Positions 1 to 9,100 of a stretch of DNA of 64,000 nucleotides are shown here, in pieces. Position 1 is the stretch's first letter. Each line of letters opens with the position of its first letter. This DNA comes from Mesorhizobium sp. M1D.F.Ca.ET.043.01.1.1. GTDB lineage: Bacteria; Pseudomonadota; Alphaproteobacteria; Rhizobiales; Rhizobiaceae. The notes under the pieces were generated by a model, which was not told the DNA's origin, searched no databases, and was given only the letters and a program-made list of their open reading frames with translations. The stretch lies in assembly GCF_003952385.1 (NCBI RefSeq), contig NZ_CP034444.1, positions 6,895,001 through 6,959,000 on the forward strand, read 5' to 3'. The position numbers and the translations under genes were made by a program.

Positions 1-624
1 CGATTCGATCAGGTCGCGCGGGATCGCCGCCATGTTGATAGCCACGAACGGCCCGCCGCGGCGGCGGCCGTATTCGTGCAAGGCGCGCGCCACCAGTTCC
101 TTGCCGGTGCCGGATTCGCCGCTGATCATCACCGTGAGGTCGGTTTGCATCATGCGCGCCAGCATGCGGTAGATGTCCTGCATGGCGGCCGACCGGCCGA
201 CCAGCGGCATCGTTTCCGGCTGCTCGTCGGCGCGCGAATCGAGCTTCGGCCGCTTCGGCTCGGCCAGTGCCCGGTTGACGATGTTGAGCAGCTCGGTGAG
301 GTCGAACGGCTTCGGCAGATATTCGTAGGCGCCGGTCTCGGACGCGCGGATCGCGGTCATGAAGGTGTTCTGCGCACTCATGACGATGACCGGCAGTTCC
401 GGCCGCGCCTTCTTGATGCGCGGCAGCATGTCGAAAGCGTTCTCGTCCGGCATCACCACGTCGGTGATGACGAGATCGCCCTCGCCCGCCGCCACCCAGC
501 GCCACAGCGTCGAGGCGTTCGACGTCACGCGCACTTCATGGCCGACGCGCGACAGCGCCTGGTTCAGCACGGTACGGATGGCCGCATCGTCGTCGGCGAC
601 GAGAATATTGCCGCGAACGGTCAT
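1..624 (-). CDS. ntrC: NtrC nitrogen response regulator, N-terminal part (cut by window edge)
   Basis: Two-component response regulator and sigma-54 activator of nitrogen-assimilation genes. Reading leftward from the ATG at 624, a receiver domain opens with [17 protein letters not shown]. The phosphoacceptor Asp lies in [17 protein letters not shown]. After a linker, the AAA+ domain begins, with Walker [15 protein letters not shown] and then [20 protein letters not shown], where the sequence leaves the window. The rest of the AAA+ domain and the Fis-type HTH are not visible. The start overlaps the ntrB stop (621-623) in an ATGA arrangement, so both are co-translated in the classic dusB-ntrB-ntrC operon. 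Confidence 0.96.
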   Translation of the reverse strand, partial: MTVRGNILVADDDAAIRTVLNQALSRVGHEVRVTSNASTLWRWVAAGEGDLVITDVVMPDENAFDMLPRIKKARPELPVIVMSAQNTFMTAIRASETGAYEYLPKPFDLTELLNIVNRALAEPKRPKLDSRADEQPETMPLVGRSAAMQDIYRMLARMMQTDLTVMISGESGTGKELVARALHEYGRRRGGPFVAINMAAIPRDLIES

Positions 625-1763
625 TTGCGGTCTCCTTCAGCTTCTTCGCCGACGCCGGGCGAAGTCTCCTTCCATGCCGGCATCAGGACGCGGAACGTGG
701 TTCCGCGCGGCGTCGAGTCGCATTCGATGATGCCGCCGTGCTCGCCGACGATCTTCGCGACCAGCGCCAGCCCAAGGCCCGAACCGTTCGGCTTGGTGGT
801 GATGAATGGATCGAACAGGATCGGCAGGATGTCCTCGGAAACGCCGGGGCCGTTGTCATGCACGCAGAATTCGAGCGGCAGCGAGACGCGATCCTGCGTT
901 CCCGGCACGGAAACGCGGATGCCCGGCCGGAACGCCGTCGACAGCACGACCTCGCCCTGCGGGTCGGCGCCGATCGCCTCGGCGGCGTTCTTGACCAGAT
1001 TGAGGAATACCTGGATTAGCTGGTCGCGGTTGGCAAAGACCGGAGGAAGCGATGGATCATACTCCTCCAAGATCTTGATTTTTTTCGCAAAGCCATTCTT
1101 CGCGATCGCCTTCACATGGTCGAGCACGACGTGGATGTTGACGGGAAAGCGCTCGATCGGCCGTTCGTCGGAAAACACTTCCATGCGGTCGACCAGCGAG
1201 ACGATGCGGTCGGTCTCGTCGGTGATCAGGCGGGTGAGCGCGCGGTCCTCGTCGGAGGCCGAAAGTTCGAGCAGTTGCGCGGCGCCGCGAATGCCGGAAA
1301 GCGGGTTCTTGATTTCGTGCGCCAGCATGGCGGCGAGGCCGGTGACCGAGCGAGCGGCGCCGCGATGCGTCATCTGGCGGTCGATCTTGTCGGCCATCGA
1401 CCGTTCCTGGAACATCACCACGACCGAGCCCGGAAACTCGGGCACTGGCGCGACATATAGGTCGACCATCTTCTCGATGCCGAGGCGCGGCGAGGAGATA
1501 TCGACGCGGTATTCGTTGACCGGCGCGCGGCGTTCGCGCACCTGATCGACCAGCGTCAGCAGCGGGCTGCCGAACGGCACCAGCTTGGAAAGCGTGTTGC
1601 GGGCCAGCATGGTCGCGCTGGAGCGGAAGAAATCCTCGGCGTCCGCATTGGCGAAGGTGATGAAGCCGTCAGGGTCGACCATGATCACCGGGCGGCGGAT
1701 GGTGTTCAGCACGATGTTGGCAGCATCCGCCATGTCGGCTGCCTGGGGGACGCTCGCCGTCAT
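621..1763 (-). CDS. ntrB: NtrB nitrogen regulation sensor histidine kinase
   Basis: Cytosolic two-component kinase that phosphorylates NtrC under nitrogen limitation; PII proteins control it in known systems. The 380 residues have an N-terminal PAS-like region ([20 protein letters not shown]) and then a HisKA domain with the phospho-His in [20 protein letters not shown]. An HATPase domain follows, with N box [11 protein letters not shown]1 DNGPGVSE and G2 GSGLGLALV. There is no membrane segment, as expected for NtrB. The start codon overlaps the dusB stop by ATGA and the stop overlaps the ntrC start by ATGA. Length is normal for the family. Confidence 0.96.
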   Translation of the reverse strand: MTASVPQAADMADAANIVLNTIRRPVIMVDPDGFITFANADAEDFFRSSATMLARNTLSKLVPFGSPLLTLVDQVRERRAPVNEYRVDISSPRLGIEKMVDLYVAPVPEFPGSVVVMFQERSMADKIDRQMTHRGAARSVTGLAAMLAHEIKNPLSGIRGAAQLLELSASDEDRALTRLITDETDRIVSLVDRMEVFSDERPIERFPVNIHVVLDHVKAIAKNGFAKKIKILEEYDPSLPPVFANRDQLIQVFLNLVKNAAEAIGADPQGEVVLSTAFRPGIRVSVPGTQDRVSLPLEFCVHDNGPGVSEDILPILFDPFITTKPNGSGLGLALVAKIVGEHGGIIECDSTPRGTTFRVLMPAWKETSPGVGEEAEGDRK

Positions 1764-2782
1764 GCCGCGCTCCGCAATTCAGGCGCGCTTTCTGTGAACG
1801 CTTGGCGCAGCCCGGTGATGACTTCAGCCGGCTCGAACGAGGTGAGGATGTGCTTGCGCTGCTCCGCCGACGCCGCGGCACCGTGCCGGTCGAGATACCA
1901 GCCGAGATGCTTGCGCGCCTGGCGCAGTCCGCTTTCGACGCCGTAGAGCGAGAGCATGTCCTCGTAATGGGAAACGACGTAGTCGGCGAGAGCTTGCGGC
2001 GTTTGGGGAATGTCGTGCGCCGATGCACCGGCGGCCACCGCCGCGATGCTGCCGGCAATCCACGGCGCGCCGTAGTGGGCACGGCCGATCATCACTGCGT
2101 CGGCGCCCGACTGATCGAGGATAGTCGCCGCTTCTTCCGGCGAGCCGACGTCGCCATTGGCCACCACCGGGATCGAGACCGCCTGCTTGACGCGCGCAAT
2201 GGCGCGCCAGTCGGCCTTGCCCTGGTAGAACTGGCAGCGCGTACGGCCATGCACGGTCACCATCGTCACGCCGGCCTGCTCGGCGCGGCGCGCCAGCATC
2301 GGGGCGTTGAGCGCGCTTTCGTCCCAGCCGAGCCGCATTTTTACCGTCACCGGCACCGCGACCGCACCGACGACGGCTTCGATCAACGACAGCGCGTGAT
2401 CGAGATCGCGCATCAGCGCCGAGCCGGCATAGCCGCCCGTCACCTTCTTGGCCGGACAGCCCATGTTGATGTCGATGACGTCAGCGCCCTCGCCGGCCGC
2501 GATTCGTGCGCCTTCGGCCATGTGCGCGGCCTCGCGGCCGGCAAGCTGCACCATATGGACAGGCAGGCCCGAATGGCGGATACGCAGGTCGCAGCCCGCC
2601 CTGCCCCTGGCCAGTTCGCCGCTCGCCACCATTTCCGACACGACCAGCCCGGCGCCATGCGCATGGGCGCGTTGCCGGAACGGCTCGTCGGTGATGCCCG
2701 ACATCGGCGCAAGGAAGACGCGATTGCGAATCCTCACGCCGCCGACATCGAGCGGCGAAGCCAATGTGGTCAATTCAGGCAT
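1760..2782 (-). CDS. dusB: tRNA-dihydrouridine synthase (DusB/NifR3)
   Basis: FMN-dependent reductase forming dihydrouridine in tRNA. Recognisable motifs are [15 protein letters not shown] near the N terminus, [10 protein letters not shown] with the catalytic Cys, [19 protein letters not shown] and [13 protein letters not shown] in a TIM-barrel order. The frame stays open further upstream, but [11 protein letters not shown] at 2782 matches the family N terminus better than the ATG at 2845. It is the first gene of the dusB-ntrB-ntrC operon; the equivalent gene is called nifR3 in Rhodobacter and rhizobia. The stop overlaps the ntrB start. It faces ispDF across a 139-bp divergent spacer. Confidence 0.95.
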   Translation of the reverse strand: MPELTTLASPLDVGGVRIRNRVFLAPMSGITDEPFRQRAHAHGAGLVVSEMVASGELARGRAGCDLRIRHSGLPVHMVQLAGREAAHMAEGARIAAGEGADVIDINMGCPAKKVTGGYAGSALMRDLDHALSLIEAVVGAVAVPVTVKMRLGWDESALNAPMLARRAEQAGVTMVTVHGRTRCQFYQGKADWRAIARVKQAVSIPVVANGDVGSPEEAATILDQSGADAVMIGRAHYGAPWIAGSIAAVAAGASAHDIPQTPQALADYVVSHYEDMLSLYGVESGLRQARKHLGWYLDRHGAAASAEQRKHILTSFEPAEVITGLRQAFTESAPELRSAA

Positions 2783-2921
2783 GCACAAAAACCAAGCATG
2801 TTCGATTGCTGCACATTCTCTAGCCAGATACAAGCCGTTGTGCAACGCGCAATGACGTCACATTAAGGCGCATTTTGGAAAATGCTGGCCTTCCCTTCGT
2901 GCCGCGACTAAGCCTCTCGCC

Positions 2922-4151
2922 ATGACTGACGCAAGTGAAAATCGGGCTTCGGACGCGGGCGGCAAGGTCGGCGTGGTCATCGTCGCCGCCGGGCGCGGCG
3001 CGCGTGCCGGGCAAGCGGACGGGCCGAAGCAATATCAGCGCATCGGCGACCGCGCGGTGATCGCGCATACGCTGGAAAAGTTCCTCTCGCACCCGAGTGT
3101 CGGACCGGTGATCGTGGCGATTCACGCCGACGACCGCGAACTTTTCGACCGTGCAGCCGGAGCCGATGCCGAGCGCGTCCGTGCCGTCACCGGCGGCCTG
3201 TCCCGTCAGGCTTCCGTCCGGCTAGGACTTCTGGCGCTCAGGGAGCAGGCGCCGGCAAAAGTGCTTGTGCACGACGCGGTGCGCCCGTTCGTCGATGCAG
3301 GGCTTATCGACCGCACCATCGAGGCCATCGGCGAGCGCCAGGGCGCGCTGCCGGCGCTTCCCGTCGCCGACACGCTCAAACGGGAATCCGCGACGGGCAT
3401 GATCGAGGCGACGGTGTCGCGGACAGGCCTGCACGCGGCGCAGACGCCGCAAGGCTTTCCGTTCTGGCCGCTGCTTGCCGCGCATGAAAAGGCGCATCTC
3501 CTCGGCAAGACCGATTTCACCGACGATGCAGCCATTGCCGAATGGGCGCATATTCCGGTCAAGATCGTCACCGGCTCGCCGGACAACGTCAAACTCACCT
3601 GGGCAAGGGATATCGCGATGGCCGACCAGCGGCTTTCCAGCGCGCTGCCGCGCTTTCCGGACATCCGCACCGGCAATGGCTATGATGTGCACGCTTTCGA
3701 GCCTGGCGACCACGTCACGCTGTGCGGCGTCGCCATCCCGTATGACCGAAAACTTTCCGGTCATTCGGACGCCGATGTCGGGCTCCATGCCCTTACCGAC
3801 GCGCTGCTCGCCACCTGCGGCGCGGGCGACATCGGCACGCATTTCCCGCCATCGGACCCGCAGTGGAAGGGTGTGGCCTCGAAGATATTCGTCGAGCACG
3901 CCGCGAAACTGGTGCGCGAGCGCGGCGGCCGCATCGCCAATGCCGACATCACGCTGATCTGCGAGGCGCCGCGCGTCGGGCCGCATCGCGCGGCGATGAC
4001 GGCAGCGCTGGCTGCGATGCTCGGCATTGCGCCGGAGCGCATTTCGATCAAGGCGACGACCAATGAGAAGCTCGGCTTCGTCGGGCGCGGCGAAGGCATA
4101 GCGGCGATCGCCACCGCCAGCGTCGCCTATCCGGGAGACGTGCCTGCATGA
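2922..4151 (+). CDS. ispDF: Bifunctional IspD/IspF (MEP pathway)
   Basis: Fusion of 2-C-methyl-D-erythritol 4-phosphate cytidylyltransferase (IspD) and 2-C-methyl-D-erythritol 2,4-cyclodiphosphate synthase (IspF), two non-consecutive steps of the MEP isoprenoid pathway; the fusion is typical of alphaproteobacteria. Residues about 15-240 are the nucleotidyltransferase, with [19 protein letters not shown] and [11 protein letters not shown]. Residues about 250-409 are IspF, with GNGYDVHAF and [17 protein letters not shown] carrying the metal ligands, and [15 protein letters not shown]. The stop overlaps the cinA start as ATGA. Confidence 0.97.
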   Translation: MTDASENRASDAGGKVGVVIVAAGRGARAGQADGPKQYQRIGDRAVIAHTLEKFLSHPSVGPVIVAIHADDRELFDRAAGADAERVRAVTGGLSRQASVRLGLLALREQAPAKVLVHDAVRPFVDAGLIDRTIEAIGERQGALPALPVADTLKRESATGMIEATVSRTGLHAAQTPQGFPFWPLLAAHEKAHLLGKTDFTDDAAIAEWAHIPVKIVTGSPDNVKLTWARDIAMADQRLSSALPRFPDIRTGNGYDVHAFEPGDHVTLCGVAIPYDRKLSGHSDADVGLHALTDALLATCGAGDIGTHFPPSDPQWKGVASKIFVEHAAKLVRERGGRIANADITLICEAPRVGPHRAAMTAALAAMLGIAPERISIKATTNEKLGFVGRGEGIAAIATASVAYPGDVPA

Positions 4152-4654
4152 GCAACGCCGAACTCGCCATCGCCCTGCTCCAGGCCTGCCAGCAACGCGG
4201 CGTCATGCTCGCCACCGCGGAAAGCTGCACCGGCGGCATGATCATTGCGGCGCTCACCGACATTGCCGGCTCTTCCGCCGTCGTCGACCGCGGCTTCATC
4301 ACCTATTCCAACGAAGCCAAGATGGAGATGCTCGGGGTCTCCGCCGCGACGCTGGAGGCGCATGGCGCCGTCTCGCGCGAGACGGTGCTCGAAATGGCGG
4401 CCGGCGCGCTGGCGCATTCTCGCGCGAGCCTATCCCTTGCCGTCACCGGCATTGCCGGCCCGAGCGGCGGCTCGCCGGAAAAGCCGGTCGGGCTCGTCTG
4501 GTTCGGGATAGCGCTTGCCGGCCAGCCTGTCGTCGCGGAGCGCCAGCTTTTCGGTCATAAGGGTCGTGAATTCATCCGCCACGAGACGGTTAGGCATGCA
4601 TTGCAGCTAGCGCTGCGCACTCTTGGGGAAAGTCAGGCCGGCTTTGCGCCGTAG
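4148..4654 (+). CDS. CinA C-terminal-domain protein / nicotinamide-nucleotide amidase (PncC type)
   Basis: A stand-alone CinA-C domain protein of 168 residues. Characterised members deamidate NMN to nicotinate mononucleotide in NAD recycling. Family motifs are [18 protein letters not shown] with the catalytic Ser/Thr region, [12 protein letters not shown] and [17 protein letters not shown]. There is no N-terminal molybdopterin-binding half, so this is the short form. It is translationally coupled to ispDF (ATGA). Its 3' end overlaps the convergent COQ10-family gene by 22 bp. Confidence 0.9.
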   Translation: MSNAELAIALLQACQQRGVMLATAESCTGGMIIAALTDIAGSSAVVDRGFITYSNEAKMEMLGVSAATLEAHGAVSRETVLEMAAGALAHSRASLSLAVTGIAGPSGGSPEKPVGLVWFGIALAGQPVVAERQLFGHKGREFIRHETVRHALQLALRTLGESQAGFAP

Positions 4655-5088
4655 ATCACGTCGGCGCGCTTCTCGAAGGCCTCCGAGAACATGCGGAAGG
4701 CGCGGTCGAACATCGTGCCCATCAGCACGCCGAGGATGCGGCTTTTGAACTCGTAGTCGATGAAGAAGTGGACCTCGCAGCCGCCTTCGGCCGGGTCGAA
4801 GCGCCAGATATTGCTCAGATATTTGAACGGGCCGTCGATGTATTTGACGTCGATGGCGTTCTCGTCGGGCTTCAAGAGCACCTGGGTGGTAAAAGTCTCG
4901 CGGATTGCCTTGTAGCCGATGCTCATGTCGGCGACCAGGATGGTGCGGCCGTCGCGCTCCTTGCGCGAGCGCACCGTCAGCGCCTCGCAAAGCGGCAGGA
5001 ATTGCGGATAGGCCTCGATGTCAGCCACCAGCGCGAACATCTTCTCCGGCGGATGAGCGACGCGGCGGGTGGCTTCGAATTTCGGCAT
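4633..5088 (-). CDS. COQ10/RatA-family START-domain protein
   Basis: A 151-residue polyketide-cyclase/START-like protein related to the ubiquinone-binding protein COQ10 and to E. coli RatA. The N-terminal FEATRRVAHPPEKMFALVADIEAYPQFLPLC pattern (only part of the run is family-conserved), GPFKYLSNIWRF and the MFDRAFRMFSEAFEKRA C-terminal helix are characteristic. The likely role is binding or delivery of ubiquinone for respiration; RatA-type ribosome interference is an annotation carried by homology only. It lies 8 bp downstream of lipA on the same strand and converges with cinA, overlapping by 22 bp. Confidence 0.88.
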   Translation of the reverse strand: MPKFEATRRVAHPPEKMFALVADIEAYPQFLPLCEALTVRSRKERDGRTILVADMSIGYKAIRETFTTQVLLKPDENAIDVKYIDGPFKYLSNIWRFDPAEGGCEVHFFIDYEFKSRILGVLMGTMFDRAFRMFSEAFEKRADVIYGAKPA

Positions 5089-5096
5089 TTAGGCGG

Positions 5097-6062
5097 TCAG
5101 CTGGCTTTCTTGAGCTGCGCCTCGCGCGCCGCGCGCAGCCTGGCGAAATCCTCGCCCGCATGATGCGAGGAGCGGGTCAGCGGGCTCGACGCCACCAGCA
5201 GGAAGCCCTTGGTCTTGCCGATCGTCTCATAGGACTTGAACTCGTCCGGCGTGATGAAGCGGATCACCGGATGGTGCTTCTTCGAAGGCTGCAGATACTG
5301 GCCGATGGTCATGAAGTCGACATTGGCCGAACGCAGGTCGTCCATGAGCTGGAGCACCTCGTTCCGTTCCTCGCCGAGCCCGACCATGATGCCGGACTTG
5401 GTGAAGATCGACGGATCGAGTTCTTTCACGCGCTGCAGCAGCCGGATCGAATGGAAATAGCGAGCGCCCGGCCGGACCGTCAGATAGTTCGACGGCACGG
5501 TTTCCAGGTTGTGGTTGAAGACGTCGGGCTTGGCCGCCACGACGATCTCCAGCGCGCCGTCCTTGCGCAGGAAATCGGGCGTCAGGATCTCGATCGTCGT
5601 CGAAGGCGCGGCCTCGCGAATGGCATGGATGACGTCGGCGAAATGCTGCGCGCCGCCATCGGCGAGGTCGTCGCGGTCGACCGAGGTGATGACGACATGG
5701 CTGAGACCCATCTGCCTGACGGCATGGGCGACACGCGCCGGCTCGTCGTGATCGAGCGCGGTCGGGATGCCGGTTGCGACATTGCAGAAGGCACAGGCGC
5801 GCGTGCAGATCTCGCCCATGATCATGAAGGTGGCGTGCTTCTTGTCCCAGCACTCACCGATGTTGGGGCAGCCGGCCTCCTCGCATACCGTCACCAGCTT
5901 GTGCGACTTGACGATCTCGCGCGTCTCGGCATAGCCCTTCGAAACCGGCGCCTTGACGCGGATCCAGTCCGGCTTGCGCAGCACTTCCTGATCCGGCCTG
6001 TGCGCCTTCTCGGGATGCCGCGGACGCGGCGCGTTGGCGGTAGTGTCGAGAACAGTGACCAT
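5097..6062 (-). CDS. lipA: Lipoyl synthase
   Basis: Radical-SAM enzyme inserting two sulfurs into octanoylated lipoyl domains; here it serves the adjacent PdhB and PdhC. It shows the N-terminal auxiliary cluster motif [12 protein letters not shown], the radical-SAM motif CTRACAFC and the GIMVGLGE region. The ATG at 6062 (MVTVLDT) fits homologues; the upstream in-frame ATG at 6110 would add 16 unconserved residues. Product about 321 residues, normal length. It follows a terminator-like hairpin, so it probably has its own promoter within the pdh-lpd-lip block. Confidence 0.96.
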   Translation of the reverse strand: MVTVLDTTANAPRPRHPEKAHRPDQEVLRKPDWIRVKAPVSKGYAETREIVKSHKLVTVCEEAGCPNIGECWDKKHATFMIMGEICTRACAFCNVATGIPTALDHDEPARVAHAVRQMGLSHVVITSVDRDDLADGGAQHFADVIHAIREAAPSTTIEILTPDFLRKDGALEIVVAAKPDVFNHNLETVPSNYLTVRPGARYFHSIRLLQRVKELDPSIFTKSGIMVGLGEERNEVLQLMDDLRSANVDFMTIGQYLQPSKKHHPVIRFITPDEFKSYETIGKTKGFLLVASSPLTRSSHHAGEDFARLRAAREAQLKKAS

Positions 6063-6130
6063 TTCAAACCCTTCGCGGCCGCCGGCGTCGCGGCCGCCTG
6101 TCTGCGTCATCTAGGACTTTTCGGAGCAAA

Positions 6131-6164
6131 GAAAAAGGCCGCGCCGGCGCATGCCGCCACGGCC
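6131..6164 (-). terminator. Rho-independent terminator between the GlsB-type gene and lipA
   Basis: On the minus strand a GC-rich near-perfect hairpin (arms GGCCGTGGCGGC and GCCGGCGCGGCC, 6137-6164) is followed directly by TTTTTC. It lies 29 bp past the stop of the 85-residue membrane protein gene and before the lipA start. Confidence 0.75.
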
Positions 6165-6192
6165 ATTTTCGCATAATGATGCTCGCTGGGGC

Positions 6193-6450
6193 TCAGCGTC
6201 GTACCAGCCGGCCGACAAAGATCAGCAGGCAGGCGCCGATGAAACCGGTGATCAGGTAAGCGAACCAGCCGACGCCGAAGGCCTCGATGTCGAGGGCGCG
6301 CAGGATTGCGTTCAGCACTACCGCGCCGGCGATGCCCAGGATGATGTTCATGAAGATACCGGTGTTGCTCTTCATGACCATCTCGGCAAGCCATCCGGCC
6401 AAGCCGCCGATGATAATGGCTGCAATCCAGCCCACGCCATTCACGTCCAT
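6193..6450 (-). CDS. GlsB/YeaQ/YmgE-family small membrane protein
   Basis: An 85-residue very hydrophobic protein with three predicted membrane segments. It has the glycine-rich family pattern IIGGLAGWLAEMV, then ILGIAGAVV and LITGFIGACLLIFVGRL. The family is annotated as transglycosylase-associated, but no enzymatic activity is established and many members are stress-induced. It sits between lpdA and lipA on the same strand, with a terminator after it. A good ribosome-binding sequence (GAGGAAT) lies just upstream of the ATG. Confidence 0.88.
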   Translation of the reverse strand: MDVNGVGWIAAIIIGGLAGWLAEMVMKSNTGIFMNIILGIAGAVVLNAILRALDIEAFGVGWFAYLITGFIGACLLIFVGRLVRR

Positions 6451-6552
6451 ATGCCAATTCCTCCTCGATAAGGTGAAAATGCATCCGGATACGAACCGCC
6501 TTGACCTCGGAGTCTTCCGGCTGCCGCGTCTGAGTCTCGCCCGCCCAATCTA

Positions 6553-7998
6553 TCATGCGTTCAAAGCGCGGCCATAGGCGTCGAGCACGCTTTCCTTCAT
6601 CATCTCCGACAGCGTCGGATGCGGGAAGATGGTGTGCATCAGCTCTTCTTCGGTGGTTTCCAGGTTCATCGCGACCACGAAGCCCTGGATGAGCTCGGTC
6701 ACCTCGGCGCCGATCATATGCGCGCCGAGAAGCTGGCCCGTCTTCTTGTCGAAGATGGTCTTGATGAAGCCCTGGTCCTCGCCGAGCGCGATGGCCTTGC
6801 CGTTGGCGCCGAACTGGAAACGGCCGACGCGGATGTCCTTGCCCTCGGCCTTGGCCCTGGCTTCGGTGAGGCCGACCGAGGCGACCTGCGGGCTGCAATA
6901 AGTGCAGCCGGGGATCTTCAGCTTGTCGGTGGCGTGCACGCCCGGGAAATTGGCGATCTTCTCGATGCAGACGACGCCCTCGTGCTCGGCCTTGTGGGCG
7001 AGCATCGGCGGCCCGGCCACGTCGCCGATGGCGTAGATGCCGGGCACATTCGTCTTGCCGTAGCCGTCGACGACGACGCAGCCGCGATCCGTCTTCACGC
7101 CGAGCGCCTCGAGGCCGAGGCCCTCGATGTTGCCCTGCACGCCGACGGCCGAGATCATGCGGTCGGCGGTGATCTTCTCGACCTTGCCGTCCTTCATCTC
7201 GACATGCGCCGTGACCGAGTTGGCGCCTTTCTCGACCTTCGTCACCTTGGCCTCGAGCAGGATCTTCATTCCCTGCTTCTCGAACTGTTTTTGCGCGAAT
7301 TTCGAGACCTCGGCGTCCTCGACCGGCATCACCGCCGGCAGCAGCTCGACCACCGTCACGTCGGCGCCCATGGTGCGGTAGAAGGAGGCGAATTCGATGC
7401 CGATGGCGCCGGAGCCCATCACCAGCAGCGACTTCGGCATCTCCTTCGGCACCATCGCCTCGAAATAGGTCCAGATCAGCTTGCCGTCCGGCTCGATGCC
7501 GGGCAGCGCCCGCGGCCTGGCGCCGGTCGCAAGGATGATGTGCTTGGCCGTATAGGTACCCTCGCCCTTGACGCCCTTCGGCACGGGCGGCTGCGGCTCC
7601 ATCGGCTTCTTGGCGGTCTTGGAGACGATGATCTCACCGGGCTTGGTTAGCTTGGCCTCGCCCCAGATGACGTCGACCTTGTTCTTCTTCATCAGGAAGG
7701 CGACGCCGCCGTTCAGCCTGAGCGAAACCTTGCGCGAGCGGTCGACAACCGCCGCCGTGTCGGGGCTGACCTTGCCGTCGAGCTTCAGGCCGTAATCCTT
7801 GAGGTGGTCCGAATAATGCATGATCTCGGCCGAGCGCAGCAGCGCCTTGGTCGGGATGCAGCCCCAGTTCAGACAGATGCCGCCGAGATGCTCGCGCTCG
7901 ACGATCGCCGTCTTGAAGCCGAGCTGAGCGGAACGCACCGCGGTCACATAGCCGCCGGGGCCGGAGCCGATGATGATGACGTCGTAGGATTCAGCCAC
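6553..7998 (-). CDS. lpdA: Dihydrolipoyl dehydrogenase (E3)
   Basis: FAD-dependent E3 subunit that reoxidises dihydrolipoamide on the pyruvate dehydrogenase complex. The N-terminal Rossmann motif is IIIGSGPGGYVTAVRSAQLG. The redox-active disulfide is in GGICLNWGCIPTKAL. The NAD motif is MGSGAIGIEFASFY, the second FAD site is IYAIGDVAGPPMLAHKA, and the C-terminal active-site His is in HTIFPHPTLSEM. At 481 residues it has full length. It is the distal enzyme gene of the pdhA-pdhB-pdhC-(small genes)-lpdA block, all on the minus strand. Confidence 0.97.
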   Translation of the reverse strand: MAESYDVIIIGSGPGGYVTAVRSAQLGFKTAIVEREHLGGICLNWGCIPTKALLRSAEIMHYSDHLKDYGLKLDGKVSPDTAAVVDRSRKVSLRLNGGVAFLMKKNKVDVIWGEAKLTKPGEIIVSKTAKKPMEPQPPVPKGVKGEGTYTAKHIILATGARPRALPGIEPDGKLIWTYFEAMVPKEMPKSLLVMGSGAIGIEFASFYRTMGADVTVVELLPAVMPVEDAEVSKFAQKQFEKQGMKILLEAKVTKVEKGANSVTAHVEMKDGKVEKITADRMISAVGVQGNIEGLGLEALGVKTDRGCVVVDGYGKTNVPGIYAIGDVAGPPMLAHKAEHEGVVCIEKIANFPGVHATDKLKIPGCTYCSPQVASVGLTEARAKAEGKDIRVGRFQFGANGKAIALGEDQGFIKTIFDKKTGQLLGAHMIGAEVTELIQGFVVAMNLETTEEELMHTIFPHPTLSEMMKESVLDAYGRALNA

Positions 7999-8025
7999 GG
8001 GTTTTCTCCCTGATCTTTCTGAGGG

Positions 8026-8664
8026 TTAGAGTGAAAGCATCACACGCACGAGCGGGGCCAGCGCCTGGCCGATGCGCCGCGTGTTTTCCGCATCGAGATG
8101 GACGCCGTCGAGCGGCGTGGTCGTCGCCACGGAGCCGGCATCGAAGAAGCCGCAGCCGGCCTCGTCGGCGAGCGCGGAATATTGCGGCGCCAGACGCTTG
8201 GAGGCATCGTCGCCGCCGGCGAACATCTCCTTGAATTCGGCATTGTCGGTGCGCGTCACGGCGGGTGGCGCGACGACGAGAATCTGCGGCGCCGGCCAGC
8301 CGAACGGATAATCGTGACCGCGCACGATGTCGATCAGGCGCTGGACGCCCTGCTTGGCGGCGACCGGATTGCCGTGGATCCACGGCTTCATGTCGTTGGC
8401 GCCGAGCATGAAAATGACCAGGTCGAGCGGCGCGTGCGTCGTGAGGATCGTCGGCAGCGTTCTCGCGCCGTTGCGGTCGGCACCGGCCAGGTAATCATCG
8501 AAGGCGGTGGTGCGGCCGTTCAGGCCCTCGGCGACGACCTCGATGCCGTCGCCCAGCGCCTCTTCGAGCACGCTCGGCCAGCGGTCCTCGATCGCATGGC
8601 GGCCGAGGCCGGCGGCGTCGTAGCCCCAGGTCAGCGAGTCGCCATAGCAGAGGATTGTCTTCAT
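8026..8664 (-). CDS. SGNH/GDSL-family hydrolase (arylesterase-like)
   Basis: A 212-residue serine esterase of the SGNH fold. Block I is CYGDSLTWGYD with the nucleophilic Ser, block III is MLGANDMK, and block V is DGVHLDAENTRR with the catalytic Asp and His. Rhizobial arylesterases with the same N terminus (MKTILCYGDS) hydrolyse small aryl or acetyl esters; the natural substrate is unknown. There is no signal peptide. The ATG at 8664 overlaps the stop of the upstream membrane-protein gene (ATGA), so the frame extending further upstream is not coding. It lies between pdhC and lpdA. Confidence 0.9.
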   Translation of the reverse strand: MKTILCYGDSLTWGYDAAGLGRHAIEDRWPSVLEEALGDGIEVVAEGLNGRTTAFDDYLAGADRNGARTLPTILTTHAPLDLVIFMLGANDMKPWIHGNPVAAKQGVQRLIDIVRGHDYPFGWPAPQILVVAPPAVTRTDNAEFKEMFAGGDDASKRLAPQYSALADEAGCGFFDAGSVATTTPLDGVHLDAENTRRIGQALAPLVRVMLSL

Positions 8665-9086
8665 GTGCTTGCCCCACCCCTGCCGAACCCCGCCGACGAG
8701 CGCTTCAGTCGCCAGCGCACGAACCGCCATTGCACGATGATCGCCACGACGCCGGGCAGGATCAGCCCGGCAACGATCGAAAGGTCGCTGGCGGTCGCCC
8801 GGTTCTCGGCCGGCACCGATAACGTCCAGCCGGCGAGCGCGATCAGCAGGATCCCGAAGATCGCAAGCAGCCACCACAGCATGCGGTCGACCGCCCGCAC
8901 CGGCTCGGCCCGGAACTGGACCAGAAAGAAGGCGATCGTCACCACGATGATGATCATCACCGTCGCCGCGAAGACCAGTATGTATTCCTCGGTCGCGCCG
9001 GTGAGCACGGCCAGCTCTTGAACAACCAGCGCGCCGGCCAGACCGGAAAGGATGAAGGCGAAAAGGCTGGTGAAGAATTTCCGCAC
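8661..9086 (-). CDS. Hypothetical four-helix membrane protein in the pdh block
   Basis: A 141-residue protein of unknown function. It begins MRKFFTSLFAFILSG and has about four hydrophobic segments (roughly residues 8-30, 36-58, 70-90 and 103-120), ending in a basic, glycine-rich tail (RWRLKRSSAGFGRGG). No catalytic motif is seen. It starts 14 bp after pdhC and overlaps the SGNH hydrolase start by 4 bp, which implies co-translation. Its place in the pyruvate dehydrogenase transcription unit is the only functional hint. Confidence 0.8.
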   Translation of the reverse strand: MRKFFTSLFAFILSGLAGALVVQELAVLTGATEEYILVFAATVMIIIVVTIAFFLVQFRAEPVRAVDRMLWWLLAIFGILLIALAGWTLSVPAENRATASDLSIVAGLILPGVVAIIVQWRFVRWRLKRSSAGFGRGGAST

Positions 9087-9100
9087 CGCCTTTTTCCTTC